Translations under genes and position numbers: made by a program
Shown: positions 1 to 9,149 of the stretch, piece by piece
How the letters are laid out: every line of letters begins with the position of its first letter
Numbering within the stretch: position 1 is the stretch's first letter
Assembly (NCBI RefSeq): GCF_003058085.1
Contig: NZ_QBUD01000003.1
Location: 186,001 to 250,000 of the forward strand
DNA: 64,000 nt
Source of the DNA: Yoonia sediminilitoris
GTDB taxonomy: Bacteria; Pseudomonadota; Alphaproteobacteria; Rhodobacterales; Rhodobacteraceae
Direction of reading: 5' to 3'
Notes under the pieces: model-generated
Seen by the model: the letters and a program-made list of their open reading frames with translations, nothing else
Told to the model about the DNA's origin: nothing
The model's database searches: none

Positions 1-183
1 CTATTGCGAGATATCTGTGCCGTGAACCCGTTTACGCATGCGGTGGAATTGATCCGCTTTGCGCTGTACCTTGATTTCAACGGCGCCGCTCTGGGGTGGA
101 CAGTTCTGGCGACAGTCGTTTTCACTTCCGCCGCACTTTGGGGCTATAGCCCCGAAGGAACAGGCATTCGCCGCCGCGGCTAA
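1..183 (+). CDS. ABC-2 type transporter permease, C-terminal fragment
   Basis: The window opens inside an open frame that ends at TAA 181-183; about 60 residues are visible. The segment NPFTHAVELIRF followed by a hydrophobic helix (ALGWTVLATVVFTSAALWGY) and a short basic tail is typical of the last part of ABC-2 (NodJ/DrrB-like) inner-membrane export permeases. The following genes resemble regulators of PQQ-dependent alcohol oxidation in other proteobacteria, where an ABC-2 permease is often found nearby, so this may belong to such a cluster. That link is inference. The start lies outside the window. Confidence 0.6.
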   Translation, partial: LLRDICAVNPFTHAVELIRFALYLDFNGAALGWTVLATVVFTSAALWGYSPEGTGIRRRG

Positions 184-259
184 AGAGGGCGACGGGTATA
201 TTGGCCTTTAGACCTTTGGCGAAGTGGTCGACAGATGAAACGCTTGCTAAGCTAACCGC

Positions 260-961
260 ATGGCCCCGATCCCAGATACCCGCACGGCCCCTGCCGTCAC
301 CAAACCGCCGAAAGGCTGGGCCTTGATCATTGACGATCACCCTTTGTTTTGCGACGCGCTGGAATTGACCTTGCGGGCTTTGGACAGCTTCACCGAAGTG
401 CGGACCGCCGACTGCATGGAGGCGGGTTTGCGACAACTGGAAGGTGCGCCTGCACCTGACCTGATCCTGCTGGATCTCAACCTGCCGGATGTCAGCGGGC
501 TTGACGGGTTGATCCGGATCAAACGCTGCGCCGAACAGTCACCTGTCCTGATCGTTTCATCGATGACTGACAATGCGATCATTATCGGCGCGATTGCCGC
601 CGGGGCATCAGGTTTTGTGCCAAAACATTCGGGCAGAGCCGTTTTCAAGGAAGCCCTCGCTGCGATCGCCACGAACACAGTCTATAAGCCGCCCGGATTT
701 GTAGAGGCCCCGGACGGGACAGATCATGCCCGCGTTATCGCGCGTCTGTCATCGCTTACAAATCAGCAAGGCCGCATTCTGGAACTGATTTGTCAGGGCA
801 AACTGAACAAGCAAATCGCATATGACCTGTCCATCGCCGAAGGGACGGTCAAGGCGCATGTCACCGCGATCATGCGCAAACTGGGCGTCCAACGCCGCAC
901 GCAAGCCGTTCTGGTCGCGCAAGAGGCGCGCTTTTTTAACGCCTTGCCAAAAATAAAATGA
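260..961 (+). CDS. LuxR/NarL-family response regulator
   Basis: A 233-residue two-component response regulator. An N-terminal receiver domain (about residues 20-135) has the acidic pair D25-D26, the probable phosphoacceptor D72 (LILLDLNLPD), S100 and the conserved K122. A C-terminal LuxR-type helix-turn-helix follows (about 163-222, with LSIAEGTVKAHVTAIMRKLGV). It is a DNA-binding activator presumably phosphorylated by the hybrid kinase encoded two genes downstream. Overall it resembles the ExaE/ErbR regulators of PQQ-dependent alcohol oxidation, but its target cannot be told from sequence. The gap to the next gene is only 37 nt, so the three regulatory genes are probably co-transcribed. Confidence 0.85.
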   Translation: MAPIPDTRTAPAVTKPPKGWALIIDDHPLFCDALELTLRALDSFTEVRTADCMEAGLRQLEGAPAPDLILLDLNLPDVSGLDGLIRIKRCAEQSPVLIVSSMTDNAIIIGAIAAGASGFVPKHSGRAVFKEALAAIATNTVYKPPGFVEAPDGTDHARVIARLSSLTNQQGRILELICQGKLNKQIAYDLSIAEGTVKAHVTAIMRKLGVQRRTQAVLVAQEARFFNALPKIK

Positions 962-998
962 TGGTTCTATCCTAGATTGTTCGGGGAGGAGCAATTTG

Positions 999-2153
999 AT
1001 GACCACGGAACTTTCGTTGCGTGAAAGTCTGCTGTGCAAAGCGCAGGTCAGTTGGAGTGTGAGTGCACCCGTGGCGCAGTTACACGAACAACTGGGCCGG
1101 GAACCCTTGAGCCTGCTTTTCTTGTTTGTGACACCATACGCGGATTTCAACGCTGTCGTGTCAGAAACCGAAAAGCTCTACCCCGGCACAGACGTGGTCG
1201 CCTGTACGACGGCCGGTGAAATTGGGGCTACCGGGTACGACGAAGGGCTGATTGTGGCCGTCGGCTTTCCCGCATGCGATTTCGCGTCCACATGCCTTGC
1301 GTTTCCGCGCCTCGATCAATTGCAGATCAATGCAGAAACGGACCGCATTGCACAAGAACGGGTCGCGTTGCAGGAACGCAGTCCGCAAATGGAGACAGGC
1401 TTTGCCTGCCTTATGGTCGACGGGTTGTCACGACGCGAAGATGCGCTGACGGCGATGATCTCGCCTGCTTTACGCGACATGCCGATGTTCGGGGCCTCGG
1501 CCGGGGACGGCACCGACTTTCAAACCACGTTGGTCGCCCTGAACGGGCGCATCATGATCGGTGGGGCCGTTCTCAGCCTTGTGCGCACAACTCACAAAAC
1601 AAAGGTTTTCAGTCTTGATCATCTGGTGCCGACAGACACGCGGATGGTTGTCACCGAAGCCGACCCCGCGCTGAGAATCGTCAAATCGATCAATGCAGAA
1701 CCCGCCGGGCGCGAATATGCCCGCATTGTCGGCAAGGACCCCAATCAGCTGGACAGGTTCACATTTGCGTCGCATCCGGTTGTTGTGCGGATCGGCGACG
1801 ACCACCATGTGCGCGCCATCCAGCAGGTCAATGAGGCGGGCGAGCTGGTTTTCTTTTCAGCTATCGACGAGGGCATGGTGCTCACCGTGGCAAAGCCACT
1901 GAACATGGCCGACCACCTGCGCCAGAAACTCGAAAGCATGTCGGAAAAGGAACATTTCACTGATATTATCGGTTTTGACTGTATCTTGCGCAAGATTGAG
2001 GCCGAGCAAAGCCAGATGTCACTACGCCTGTCAAAGGTCATGGCCGAATATAACGTGACGGGTTTTTCCACCTACGGTGAACAGATCGGCCCCCTGCACG
2101 TCAACCAGACCATGACAGGCGTCGCTTTCTACCCCAAAGAACCGGCAGGCTGA
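999..2153 (+). CDS. FIST-domain sensory protein (NosP-like)
   Basis: A cytoplasmic protein of 384 residues with FIST_N and FIST_C domains. Recognisable segments are ACTTAGEIG near residue 70 and MFGASAGDG near residue 165. FIST proteins bind small ligands; the NosP subgroup is described as a haem-based nitric-oxide sensor that acts on a partner histidine kinase (NahK). The stop overlaps the start of the kinase gene by one base (TGATG), so translation is coupled and the kinase is the obvious partner. ATG 999 is preferred to the TTG at 996 because GGGGAGGA lies 8-15 nt upstream. Whether this member binds haem cannot be seen. Confidence 0.85.
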   Translation: MTTELSLRESLLCKAQVSWSVSAPVAQLHEQLGREPLSLLFLFVTPYADFNAVVSETEKLYPGTDVVACTTAGEIGATGYDEGLIVAVGFPACDFASTCLAFPRLDQLQINAETDRIAQERVALQERSPQMETGFACLMVDGLSRREDALTAMISPALRDMPMFGASAGDGTDFQTTLVALNGRIMIGGAVLSLVRTTHKTKVFSLDHLVPTDTRMVVTEADPALRIVKSINAEPAGREYARIVGKDPNQLDRFTFASHPVVVRIGDDHHVRAIQQVNEAGELVFFSAIDEGMVLTVAKPLNMADHLRQKLESMSEKEHFTDIIGFDCILRKIEAEQSQMSLRLSKVMAEYNVTGFSTYGEQIGPLHVNQTMTGVAFYPKEPAG

Positions 2154-4357
2154 TGTCGATCATTGATCCTTCTGACACCGTCGAGCGGCAGAATGAAAAG
2201 CTTCTGCAAATCGCACAATCCCTTATGCGCCGGGTCGAGGAAAAACACGACCAATCCGGACTTGCCTACCAACAGTTTGAACGTGCGGCTATGCTGGAAA
2301 CACAGGTCAGGCAGCGCACGCAAGAACTGGAACGCACGCTGGACCTTTTGCAGGAATCCAATGCGCAGCTTGAGCAGGCCAATGTCGCAACAGAACGGGC
2401 AAGGTCCAACATCACCGAAGCGATCGAGACGATCAACGAAGGCTTTGCTCTTTTTGATCCTGACGAAAGGCTAGTGCTGTTCAACAGCCGTTTCTGTCGC
2501 GATATCGCGGATATAACCGATCATCTGACCGAAGGGATGCATTTCAGCGACTATGTGACCCTAGTGTCGCGCAGCCAGCATCTGGCCCTATCCAAAGGTG
2601 AAACAGCACGCGACTGGGCAACCCGTCGGCTGGCCCGCCACAGCAGCGATCATGTCGTCTTTAACGTGCGACTGATGTGGAATCGCTGGTTGCAAATCAG
2701 CGAACATCGCACCGCACGCGGCGGCACGGTTATCCTGCAGACCGACGTCACCGACATCATGCGGCTGGAACGCCAGCAGCGCGACCGGATGCTGGATCAG
2801 CAGGCGAAAATCCTGCAAGCGACGTTGGACCATCTTAATCAGGGTGTGTGCATCTTTGATCACCACAAGAAACTTGTCGGCTGGAACAAGACCATGAATG
2901 GTTTATTGTCATTGCCACCGCAGCGCAGCGTTCAGGGCCTGACATTTTCCAAACTGCTCAGCATGTTGAAAAGCGATCTGACGTTTGAAGGCTCGTTCGG
3001 GCACGACAGCCTCGAGAATTGGGCCAACTTGCGCGATCGCCGTCAGCCAATCGCCTTTGAAATCACCCGCAACAAGGTCCAGACGCTCAGCGTTTTTGCA
3101 CAGGAAATGCCCGACCGCGGATTTGTTATCAGCTTTACGGATGTGACCGCAGAACGCGAAACCGCGCGGGCCTTGTCGGATATGAATGAAACGCTTGAAC
3201 GGCGCGTGTCGCAACGGACCCAAGCGCTTGGCGAAGCGCTGGCAGAGGCAAAACGCGCGAACGCCTCCAAATCGCGGTTTGTTGCTGCTGCCAGTCATGA
3301 CCTTTTGCAGCCCCTTTCTGCCGCCAAGCTGTTCATGTCGTCGTTGAGTGACCAGTTGGATGACGCGGGTGCTGCCGTCACGCTGGGCAAAGCCGAAAAC
3401 GCATTGCAAAGCGTTGAAAACATTATCGCGGCCTTGCTGGATATCTCCAGGCTCGACGCGGGCAAGGCCGTTTTTGATATTCGGAACGTGCCACTCTCGG
3501 CGATCCTGAAACCCTTGCGGGACGAATTAACCCCTGTGGCTGCAGCCAAAGGGTTGGAGCTGACAATCATGGATTGCGACCTGCGTGTCGTCAGCGACCC
3601 GGGCTATCTGCGCCGCATCCTGCAAAATCTGATTGGCAACGCAATCCGCTACACCCAAACCGGCAAAGTGCTTGTCGGCGTGCGCCGCAACGGCGGTTCG
3701 GCGCGGGTCGAGGTTTGGGATACCGGTCCCGGCATCGCCGCACATAACAGAAAGACCATTTTCCAAGAGTTTGCCCGCCTTGACGCGACCAGCACCAACG
3801 ACGGATTGGGGCTTGGTCTGGCCATTGTCGAACGGGCGGCCAAGGGACTTGGCCATGATCTGAGCCTTTGGTCCGAAGTCGGTCAGGGCAGTTGCTTTTC
3901 GATCAACCTCAAGATTGCGCCCCCGACTGACACACCATCACACAGGCGATCCGATATCCAGCCGTCGTGGGAGGACGCGTTAAGCGGTCTGATTGTGATG
4001 CTGGTCGAGAATGACGAACAACTTGCCAACGCCATGGCCCTGATGATCGAAAACCACGGCGCCGAAGTCCTGCTGGCCCACAGCGCGCAGGACGCTATCG
4101 ACCTGCTTAGCGAAATTCAACTGACCCCCGATGTCATGTTGCTGGATTACCAACTGGGTAGCGATGCAGATGGCGTTGCTCTGCTGGACGATATTCGCAT
4201 GCATCACGGCCCCGTTCCCGCAGCGATTATTTCCGCTGACCGCAGCAAGGGCTTGCAGCAAGACTGTACCATTCGCGGGCTGCACCTGCTGGCAAAGCCG
4301 ATCGACAAGGAAAAACTGCTGGGGTTCCTGGCAACCGTTTCCGAAGCCTGCACTTAG
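2153..4357 (+). CDS. NahK/ErcS-type hybrid sensor histidine kinase/response regulator
   Basis: A soluble hybrid kinase of 734 residues without clear membrane segments. In order: a coiled-coil (about 1-90), two PAS-like domains (about 90-205 and 220-345), a dimerisation/phosphoacceptor helix with H382 in AASHDLLQPL, a HATPase_c domain with NAIRYT (N box), DTGPGIA (G1) and GLGLGLAI (G2), and a C-terminal receiver with probable phosphoacceptor D665 (DVMLLDYQLG). The architecture matches the NahK/ErcS family. It is translationally coupled to the upstream FIST gene and presumably relays to the upstream LuxR-type regulator. It converges on serB with a 10-nt gap. Confidence 0.88.
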   Translation: MSIIDPSDTVERQNEKLLQIAQSLMRRVEEKHDQSGLAYQQFERAAMLETQVRQRTQELERTLDLLQESNAQLEQANVATERARSNITEAIETINEGFALFDPDERLVLFNSRFCRDIADITDHLTEGMHFSDYVTLVSRSQHLALSKGETARDWATRRLARHSSDHVVFNVRLMWNRWLQISEHRTARGGTVILQTDVTDIMRLERQQRDRMLDQQAKILQATLDHLNQGVCIFDHHKKLVGWNKTMNGLLSLPPQRSVQGLTFSKLLSMLKSDLTFEGSFGHDSLENWANLRDRRQPIAFEITRNKVQTLSVFAQEMPDRGFVISFTDVTAERETARALSDMNETLERRVSQRTQALGEALAEAKRANASKSRFVAAASHDLLQPLSAAKLFMSSLSDQLDDAGAAVTLGKAENALQSVENIIAALLDISRLDAGKAVFDIRNVPLSAILKPLRDELTPVAAAKGLELTIMDCDLRVVSDPGYLRRILQNLIGNAIRYTQTGKVLVGVRRNGGSARVEVWDTGPGIAAHNRKTIFQEFARLDATSTNDGLGLGLAIVERAAKGLGHDLSLWSEVGQGSCFSINLKIAPPTDTPSHRRSDIQPSWEDALSGLIVMLVENDEQLANAMALMIENHGAEVLLAHSAQDAIDLLSEIQLTPDVMLLDYQLGSDADGVALLDDIRMHHGPVPAAIISADRSKGLQQDCTIRGLHLLAKPIDKEKLLGFLATVSEACT

Positions 4358-4367
4358 GATCCTGACC

Positions 4368-5258
4368 CTATGCGCCGAGGTCTGGCGTGATGAATTCGTT
4401 CTTGGCGTAGCCTTGTAAATACAGCAGCCCGGTCAGGTCCCCGTGATTGATCCGGATATCGCATTTTTCCTGTACCGACGGCTTGGCGTGCAGCGCAACA
4501 CCTGTGCCCGCCCGGCCCAGCATCCCAAGGTCATTGGCCCCGTCGCCCACTGCAATCACGTCCGCTTCGGTGATGCCCAGTTTGCCGGTGACATCTTCAA
4601 GGGCCTGCACTTTGGCGGCCTGACCCAGAATCGGCAATCCCGGCGCGCCAGTCAGCTTGCCATCCTGCACCAACAAGGTATTTGCACGGTTTTCATCAAA
4701 GCCAAGGGTTGCCGCAATATGCGCGGTAAAGGCCGTAAACCCGCCCGACACCAGCGCCGCATAGCCCCCCTGCGCCTTCATCGTCGCCACCAATGCAGGG
4801 CCGCCCGGCATCAGGGTGATCCGCTCGGCCAGCACCTTGGCGATCACCGTCTCTGGCAGCCCTTTCAGCAGGCCAACTCGCTCTGTCAGCGCTTCTTCGA
4901 AATCCAACGCGCCATTCATGGCACGTTTCGTGATGTCCGCGACACGCGGGCCAACGCCCGCCTCAACGGCCAGTTCGTCGATACATTCCTGCTCGATCAT
5001 GGTGCTGTCCATATCGGCCAAAAGCATCTTTTTACGCCGATTCTCAGTCCTTTGGACGATCAGGTCTGTTTGGGTCGATTGCAGATCAGCCCACACGTCC
5101 CAGCGATTGCCGGGAATCGCCGCCACCTGAAACTCCGCCGCCTCGTCGGGGGCAAGCCACAGCGCGTCACTGCCCCCCCATGCATTACGCAGGGCATCAA
5201 CCATTGCCCCGTCCAGTGTCGGATTAGCGGGCGAAGTCAGCAGAGTAACAGTAAACAT
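4368..5258 (-). CDS. serB: Phosphoserine phosphatase SerB
   Basis: Removes phosphate from O-phosphoserine in the last step of serine synthesis. This HAD-superfamily enzyme has 296 residues: an N-terminal regulatory part of about 75 residues, then the nucleophile motif DMDST (D82, D84), the SGGFTAF motif that supplies the conserved serine, and GDGANDLGML. The length fits the SerB family. AGGAA lies just upstream of the chosen ATG. The gene is divergent from serC and serA, so all three dedicated serine-pathway genes are together in this window. Confidence 0.95.
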   Translation of the reverse strand: MFTVTLLTSPANPTLDGAMVDALRNAWGGSDALWLAPDEAAEFQVAAIPGNRWDVWADLQSTQTDLIVQRTENRRKKMLLADMDSTMIEQECIDELAVEAGVGPRVADITKRAMNGALDFEEALTERVGLLKGLPETVIAKVLAERITLMPGGPALVATMKAQGGYAALVSGGFTAFTAHIAATLGFDENRANTLLVQDGKLTGAPGLPILGQAAKVQALEDVTGKLGITEADVIAVGDGANDLGMLGRAGTGVALHAKPSVQEKCDIRINHGDLTGLLYLQGYAKNEFITPDLGA

Positions 5259-5340
5259 CAGTTTCCTATGGGCGTCAGACCGGGTGCGGAATTGTACATC
5301 GACGGCGGTCTAGCGTCATTTTGCCTGTTGTGAAAGCCCC

Positions 5341-5411
5341 GCGCGCTGCGTATGTCCGGCGGTGGGACACCCTTCCCCAACGAAGGGCGCATATCTGTGA
5401 GGATACCACTG
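5341..5411 (+). promoter_or_regulatory. Structured serC leader, candidate serC RNA motif
   Basis: Two hairpins abut each other just before serC. The first is TGTCC/GGACA (5353-5357 with 5365-5369). The second is CCCTTC/GAAGGG (5370-5375 with 5382-5387). GAGGA at 5399-5403 and the serC ATG at 5412 follow. A conserved RNA structure called the serC motif is known upstream of serC in alphaproteobacteria. Position, order and spacing fit my recollection of it, but a covariance-model search was not possible. The leader also argues that serC starts at 5412 rather than at the in-frame ATG 5352, which would lie inside the first hairpin. Confidence 0.55.
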
Positions 5412-6551
5412 ATGGTACAGCAAAAACCGGCAACGCGGCCGGCCAATCCGCGTTTTTCTTCTGGCCCCTGCGCCAAACCCCCCGTTTGGAATCTTGAAGC
5501 ACTGAGCGACGCCGCATTGGGCAGATCGCACCGGGCGGCTGTGGGCAAGGCCAAGCTCGCCGAAGCCATTGAGCTGACCCGTGAAATCCTCGGCGTGCCA
5601 GATGATTACCGGATCGGAATCGTGCCCGCCTCTGACACTGGTGCATTTGAGATGGCGATGTGGTCGCTGCTGGGCGAACGGCCCGCAGAAATGGTCGCAT
5701 GGGAAAGCTTTGGCGCAGGCTGGGTTACTGATGTGATCAAGCAACTCAAGATCGAGGCAACGACCCATACCGCCGATTATGGCGAAATCGTCGATATGGC
5801 AGCACTGAACTACGACAATGATGTCTGCTTTACGTGGAATGGCACGACATCTGGCGTGCGCATGGTCTCTGGCGATGCCATTCCTGCCGACCGGGCCGGC
5901 CTGACACTATGTGACGCAACCTCTGCTGTATTCGCGCAGGACCTGCCATGGGACAAATTGGATGTGACAACATTCAGCTGGCAAAAGGTCATGGGCGGCG
6001 AAGCTGCACACGGTATGCTGATCCTATCGCCAAGAGCCGTGGAACGGCTCGAAAACTACACGCCCGCTTGGCCACTGCCCAAAATCTTCCGCCTGACCAA
6101 AGGCGGCAAGCTGATCGAAGGAATCTTCCGGGGCGAAACGATCAACACACCCTCGATGCTGGCGGTCGAAGATTACCTCGTGGCGCTCAAATGGGCAAAA
6201 TCCATCGGCGGGCTGGACGCGCTGATCCATCGGGCCAATGCCAACGCACAGGCGATCTGGAATTTCTGCGCCGAACAGCCATGGATTGCCAATCTGGCGG
6301 TTGATCCGGCGACACGGTCAAACACCTCAGTCTGCCTGAAGTTCACCGACGACCGGATCACCGATGGGGCTGCGTTCGCGAAATCCGTGGCCAAACGGCT
6401 CGAGGCTGAAAATATCGCGCTTGATATCGGGGCCTACCGTGATGCGCCCGCGGGTCTGCGAATCTGGTGCGGTGCGACAGTCGAAACCTCCGACATCGAA
6501 GCCATGCTGCCGTGGCTGGCATGGGCATTCGAGACCGAGATCACAGCGTAA
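5412..6551 (+). CDS. serC: Phosphoserine aminotransferase SerC
   Basis: PLP-dependent transaminase converting 3-phosphohydroxypyruvate and glutamate to phosphoserine and 2-oxoglutarate. With the start at 5412 it has 379 residues, opening with a typical family N-terminus ([16 protein letters not shown]). The PLP lysine should be K192 in [14 protein letters not shown]. An in-frame ATG at 5352 would add 20 residues but overlaps the leader hairpins and lacks a clear ribosome site. SerA follows 57 nt downstream on the same strand. The TAA stop lies inside the left arm of an intergenic hairpin repeat. Confidence 0.95.
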   Translation: MVQQKPATRPANPRFSSGPCAKPPVWNLEALSDAALGRSHRAAVGKAKLAEAIELTREILGVPDDYRIGIVPASDTGAFEMAMWSLLGERPAEMVAWESFGAGWVTDVIKQLKIEATTHTADYGEIVDMAALNYDNDVCFTWNGTTSGVRMVSGDAIPADRAGLTLCDATSAVFAQDLPWDKLDVTTFSWQKVMGGEAAHGMLILSPRAVERLENYTPAWPLPKIFRLTKGGKLIEGIFRGETINTPSMLAVEDYLVALKWAKSIGGLDALIHRANANAQAIWNFCAEQPWIANLAVDPATRSNTSVCLKFTDDRITDGAAFAKSVAKRLEAENIALDIGAYRDAPAGLRIWCGATVETSDIEAMLPWLAWAFETEITA

Positions 6552-6570
6552 GATGGGTTTTAACCCATCC
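6547..6570. repeat. Intergenic hairpin repeat, partial copy after serC
   Basis: CGTAAGATGGGT (6547-6558), loop TTTA, then ACCCATCC. The 12-nt left arm is identical to the perfect hairpin found after serA at 8220-8247, but here the right arm matches for only six bases. The serC stop codon is part of the left arm. It looks like a member of a dispersed palindromic repeat family. Confidence 0.6.
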
Positions 6571-6608
6571 CCCCTTCCAAATTAACGACACACCAAGGAG
6601 CGGCACAA

Positions 6609-8201
6609 ATGGCCCCCAAAGTCCTCATTTCCGACAAACTCTCTCCTGCTGCCGTGCAGATCTTCAAGGATCGCGGCATCGAGGTCGATTTCCAACCCGA
6701 CCTCGGCAAAGACAAGGCCAAACTGCTGGAGGTCATCGACCAATATGACGGTCTGGCCATCCGTTCTGCGACAAAGGCCACCGAAAAGATCATCAACGCA
6801 GCAACCAATCTCAAGGTCATTGGTCGCGCCGGTATCGGCGTGGATAATGTTGACCGTGAAGCAGCGTCCCGCAAAGGGATCATCGTGATGAACACGCCTT
6901 TCGGCAACATGATCACAACCGCAGAACATGCGATTGCAATGATGTTTGCGGTGGCGCGACAAATCCCCGAAGCCAGCGCCTCCACCCATGCGGGCAAATG
7001 GGAAAAGTCGAAATTCATGGGGGTAGAATTGACTGGCAAGACCCTCGGCGTGATTGGTGCAGGCAACATTGGTTCCATCGTCTGCGACCGCGCACGCGGG
7101 CTCAAGATGAAAGTCATCGCGATGGACCCGTTCCTGTCCGAAGAACGGGCCACCGAGATTGGTGTTGAAAAGGTCGAACTGGATGACCTTCTCGCGCGTG
7201 CAGACTTCATTACGCTGCATGTGCCGCTGACAGCGGACACAAAAAACATCCTGAGCGCCGAAAACCTGGCCAAGACCAAGAAAGGCGTGCGGATCATCAA
7301 CTGTGCCCGTGGCGGTCTGGTGGACGAAGCCGCATTGGCAGAGCTTTTGAAATCAGGTCATGTGGGCGGGGCGGCCTTTGACGTCTTTGCAGAAGAACCG
7401 GCCACCGAAAACCCCCTGTTCAACCTGCCCAACGTCGTGGTCACACCGCACCTTGGGGCCGCCACAACCGAAGCGCAGGAAAACGTGGCGCTGCAAGTGG
7501 CCGAACAAATGTCGGATTATCTGCTGACCGGTGCCGTGCAAAACGCGCTGAATATGCCATCGGTGACCGCCGAAGAAGCCAAGATCATGGGGCCCTGGAT
7601 CAAACTGTCTGGTCATCTTGGCAATTTCATCGGGCAAATGACGGACGAGCCGATCAAGGCGATCAATATCCTGTTTGACGGCCAAGCCAGCGAAATGAAC
7701 CTCAAGGCGCTGACAGCCGCGACTGTTGCGGGGATCATGAAAACGGGCAACCCGGACGTAAACATGGTGTCAGCGCCAGTGATAGCAAAAGAGCGCGGCG
7801 TCAAAATCTCGACCACCAAGCAGGACCAGTCAGGGGCTTTCGAAGGCTATGTAAAAGTGACTGTCGTCACAGAACATCGCGAACGGTCCATCGCGGGCAC
7901 AGTATTCAGCGATGGCAAGCCACGGTTTATCCAGATCAAGGGCATCAATATCGATGCCGAGATTGGTGAACATATGATTTATACCACCAACGAAGATGTG
8001 CCCGGTATTATCGGGACGCTGGGCATGACCATGGGGGCAAACAACGTCAACATCGCCAACTTTACCTTGGGGCGTTCCACCGCCAAGGGCGAGGCAATCG
8101 CCCTGCTTTATGTGGACGAAGCAGTGCCCCATGATGCCGTTACCGCCCTGCAGGCGACTGGCATGTTCAATCAGGTCAAGCCATTGAGGTTTGACGTCTG
8201 A
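6609..8201 (+). CDS. serA: D-3-phosphoglycerate dehydrogenase SerA
   Basis: Catalyses the first committed step of serine synthesis, oxidation of 3-phosphoglycerate with NAD. The 530-residue length indicates the long bacterial form: a catalytic domain split around a Rossmann fold (GVIGAGNIGSIV near residue 145), the catalytic NCARGG and HLGAAT segments, then an intervening domain and a C-terminal ACT domain (about 455-530) expected to bind serine for feedback control. AAGGAG lies 9 nt before ATG 6609. It follows serC and is probably co-transcribed with it. Confidence 0.96.
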   Translation: MAPKVLISDKLSPAAVQIFKDRGIEVDFQPDLGKDKAKLLEVIDQYDGLAIRSATKATEKIINAATNLKVIGRAGIGVDNVDREAASRKGIIVMNTPFGNMITTAEHAIAMMFAVARQIPEASASTHAGKWEKSKFMGVELTGKTLGVIGAGNIGSIVCDRARGLKMKVIAMDPFLSEERATEIGVEKVELDDLLARADFITLHVPLTADTKNILSAENLAKTKKGVRIINCARGGLVDEAALAELLKSGHVGGAAFDVFAEEPATENPLFNLPNVVVTPHLGAATTEAQENVALQVAEQMSDYLLTGAVQNALNMPSVTAEEAKIMGPWIKLSGHLGNFIGQMTDEPIKAINILFDGQASEMNLKALTAATVAGIMKTGNPDVNMVSAPVIAKERGVKISTTKQDQSGAFEGYVKVTVVTEHRERSIAGTVFSDGKPRFIQIKGINIDAEIGEHMIYTTNEDVPGIIGTLGMTMGANNVNIANFTLGRSTAKGEAIALLYVDEAVPHDAVTALQATGMFNQVKPLRFDV

Positions 8202-8219
8202 CCCCCACAGCCAATGCAA

Positions 8220-8247
8220 CGTAAGATGGGTTTATACCCATCTTACG
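8220..8247. repeat. Perfect intergenic hairpin repeat after serA
   Basis: CGTAAGATGGGT (8220-8231), loop TTAT (8232-8235), then ACCCATCTTACG (8236-8247): a perfect 12-bp stem with a 4-nt loop. There is no T-run, so it is not a classic terminator, although it could stabilise the serC-serA mRNA. The left arm recurs after serC at 6547. Confidence 0.75.
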
Positions 8248-8280
8248 GTTTGGCCTCACCCCCACACCGGAGCAAAGCGC

Positions 8281-9072
8281 ATGACCCCGATTTATGCCAT
8301 CGGCGATATTCACGGGCAAAAGGACATGCTCGACCGCGCGCTGTCACTGATTGCAACAGACGGCGGGCCCGATGCGCATGTGGTATTCTTGGGTGACTAC
8401 ACCGACCGCGGCCCAGACAGCCTTGCTGTGGTTCAGACATTAATTGAAGGCAAATCCACCGGACGCAACTGGACCCTGCTCAAAGGAAATCACGACCGGC
8501 TGTTTTCCAACTTCGTGCGTCACGGCATTGCGCATGATGCGCGTATCAAATCGGGCCTGAGCTGGCTCAATAGCCGACTTGGCGGCGAAAACACATTGAA
8601 GTCCTACGGCATCGATGGACAGATGCATTTTGACCCTCACTCCCCACCGCAGTTGGAAAGGCTCGCCCATTTCGAAGGGCCCACGGGGTGGACTGACAAG
8701 GCCGGGCTGCACCTGTTGGCACAACGGGCCGTCCCAACAGCGCATCTGGATTTTCTGGACGGCCTGCCGCTGACATTTGAAACCGATGATCTGATCTTTG
8801 TGCATGCAGGGCTGCGCCCCGGCATCGCGATCAATGATCAGGATATTGAAGATTTGATTTGGATCCGTGATGGTTTCCTTGACAGCAAGCACGACTTTGG
8901 AAAGCTGGTGGTGCATGGCCATACCGCGATTGATTATCCCGCACATTTTGGCAACCGCATCGATCTTGACGGTGGCGCGGGCTACGGCAGGCCCTTGGTC
9001 CCTGCTGTTTTTGAAGGGCGCGAGTGTTGGCTGCTGACCGGTCAGGGCAGAGTCGCGCTCACCTCTGATTAG
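8281..9072 (+). CDS. Metallophosphoesterase, PPP-type serine/threonine phosphatase-like
   Basis: A cytoplasmic protein of 263 residues carrying the signature metal-binding motifs of the calcineurin-like PPP family in order: GDIHG near residue 8, GDYTDRGPDS near residue 38, GNHD near residue 67, and later HAG and HGHT. These ligands bind two metal ions. The size and motifs resemble bacterial PrpA/ApaH-like phosphatases. The substrate is not evident. ATG 8281 is chosen because the first motif follows at once; the upstream extension runs through the hairpin repeat. Confidence 0.85.
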   Translation: MTPIYAIGDIHGQKDMLDRALSLIATDGGPDAHVVFLGDYTDRGPDSLAVVQTLIEGKSTGRNWTLLKGNHDRLFSNFVRHGIAHDARIKSGLSWLNSRLGGENTLKSYGIDGQMHFDPHSPPQLERLAHFEGPTGWTDKAGLHLLAQRAVPTAHLDFLDGLPLTFETDDLIFVHAGLRPGIAINDQDIEDLIWIRDGFLDSKHDFGKLVVHGHTAIDYPAHFGNRIDLDGGAGYGRPLVPAVFEGRECWLLTGQGRVALTSD

Positions 9073-9149
9073 CAGGCCCCAGCGCGGCTCCGCCATTGAC
9101 ACCACCGCCCGTTCACCGCATCCAATTATGCACAAGGCAGGGCCACACC

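Noticed and set aside
4443-5333. A long plus-strand open frame opposite serB
   Set aside because: It is antisense to a clear serB gene and its translation is rich in Arg, His, Gln and Cys without any family pattern.
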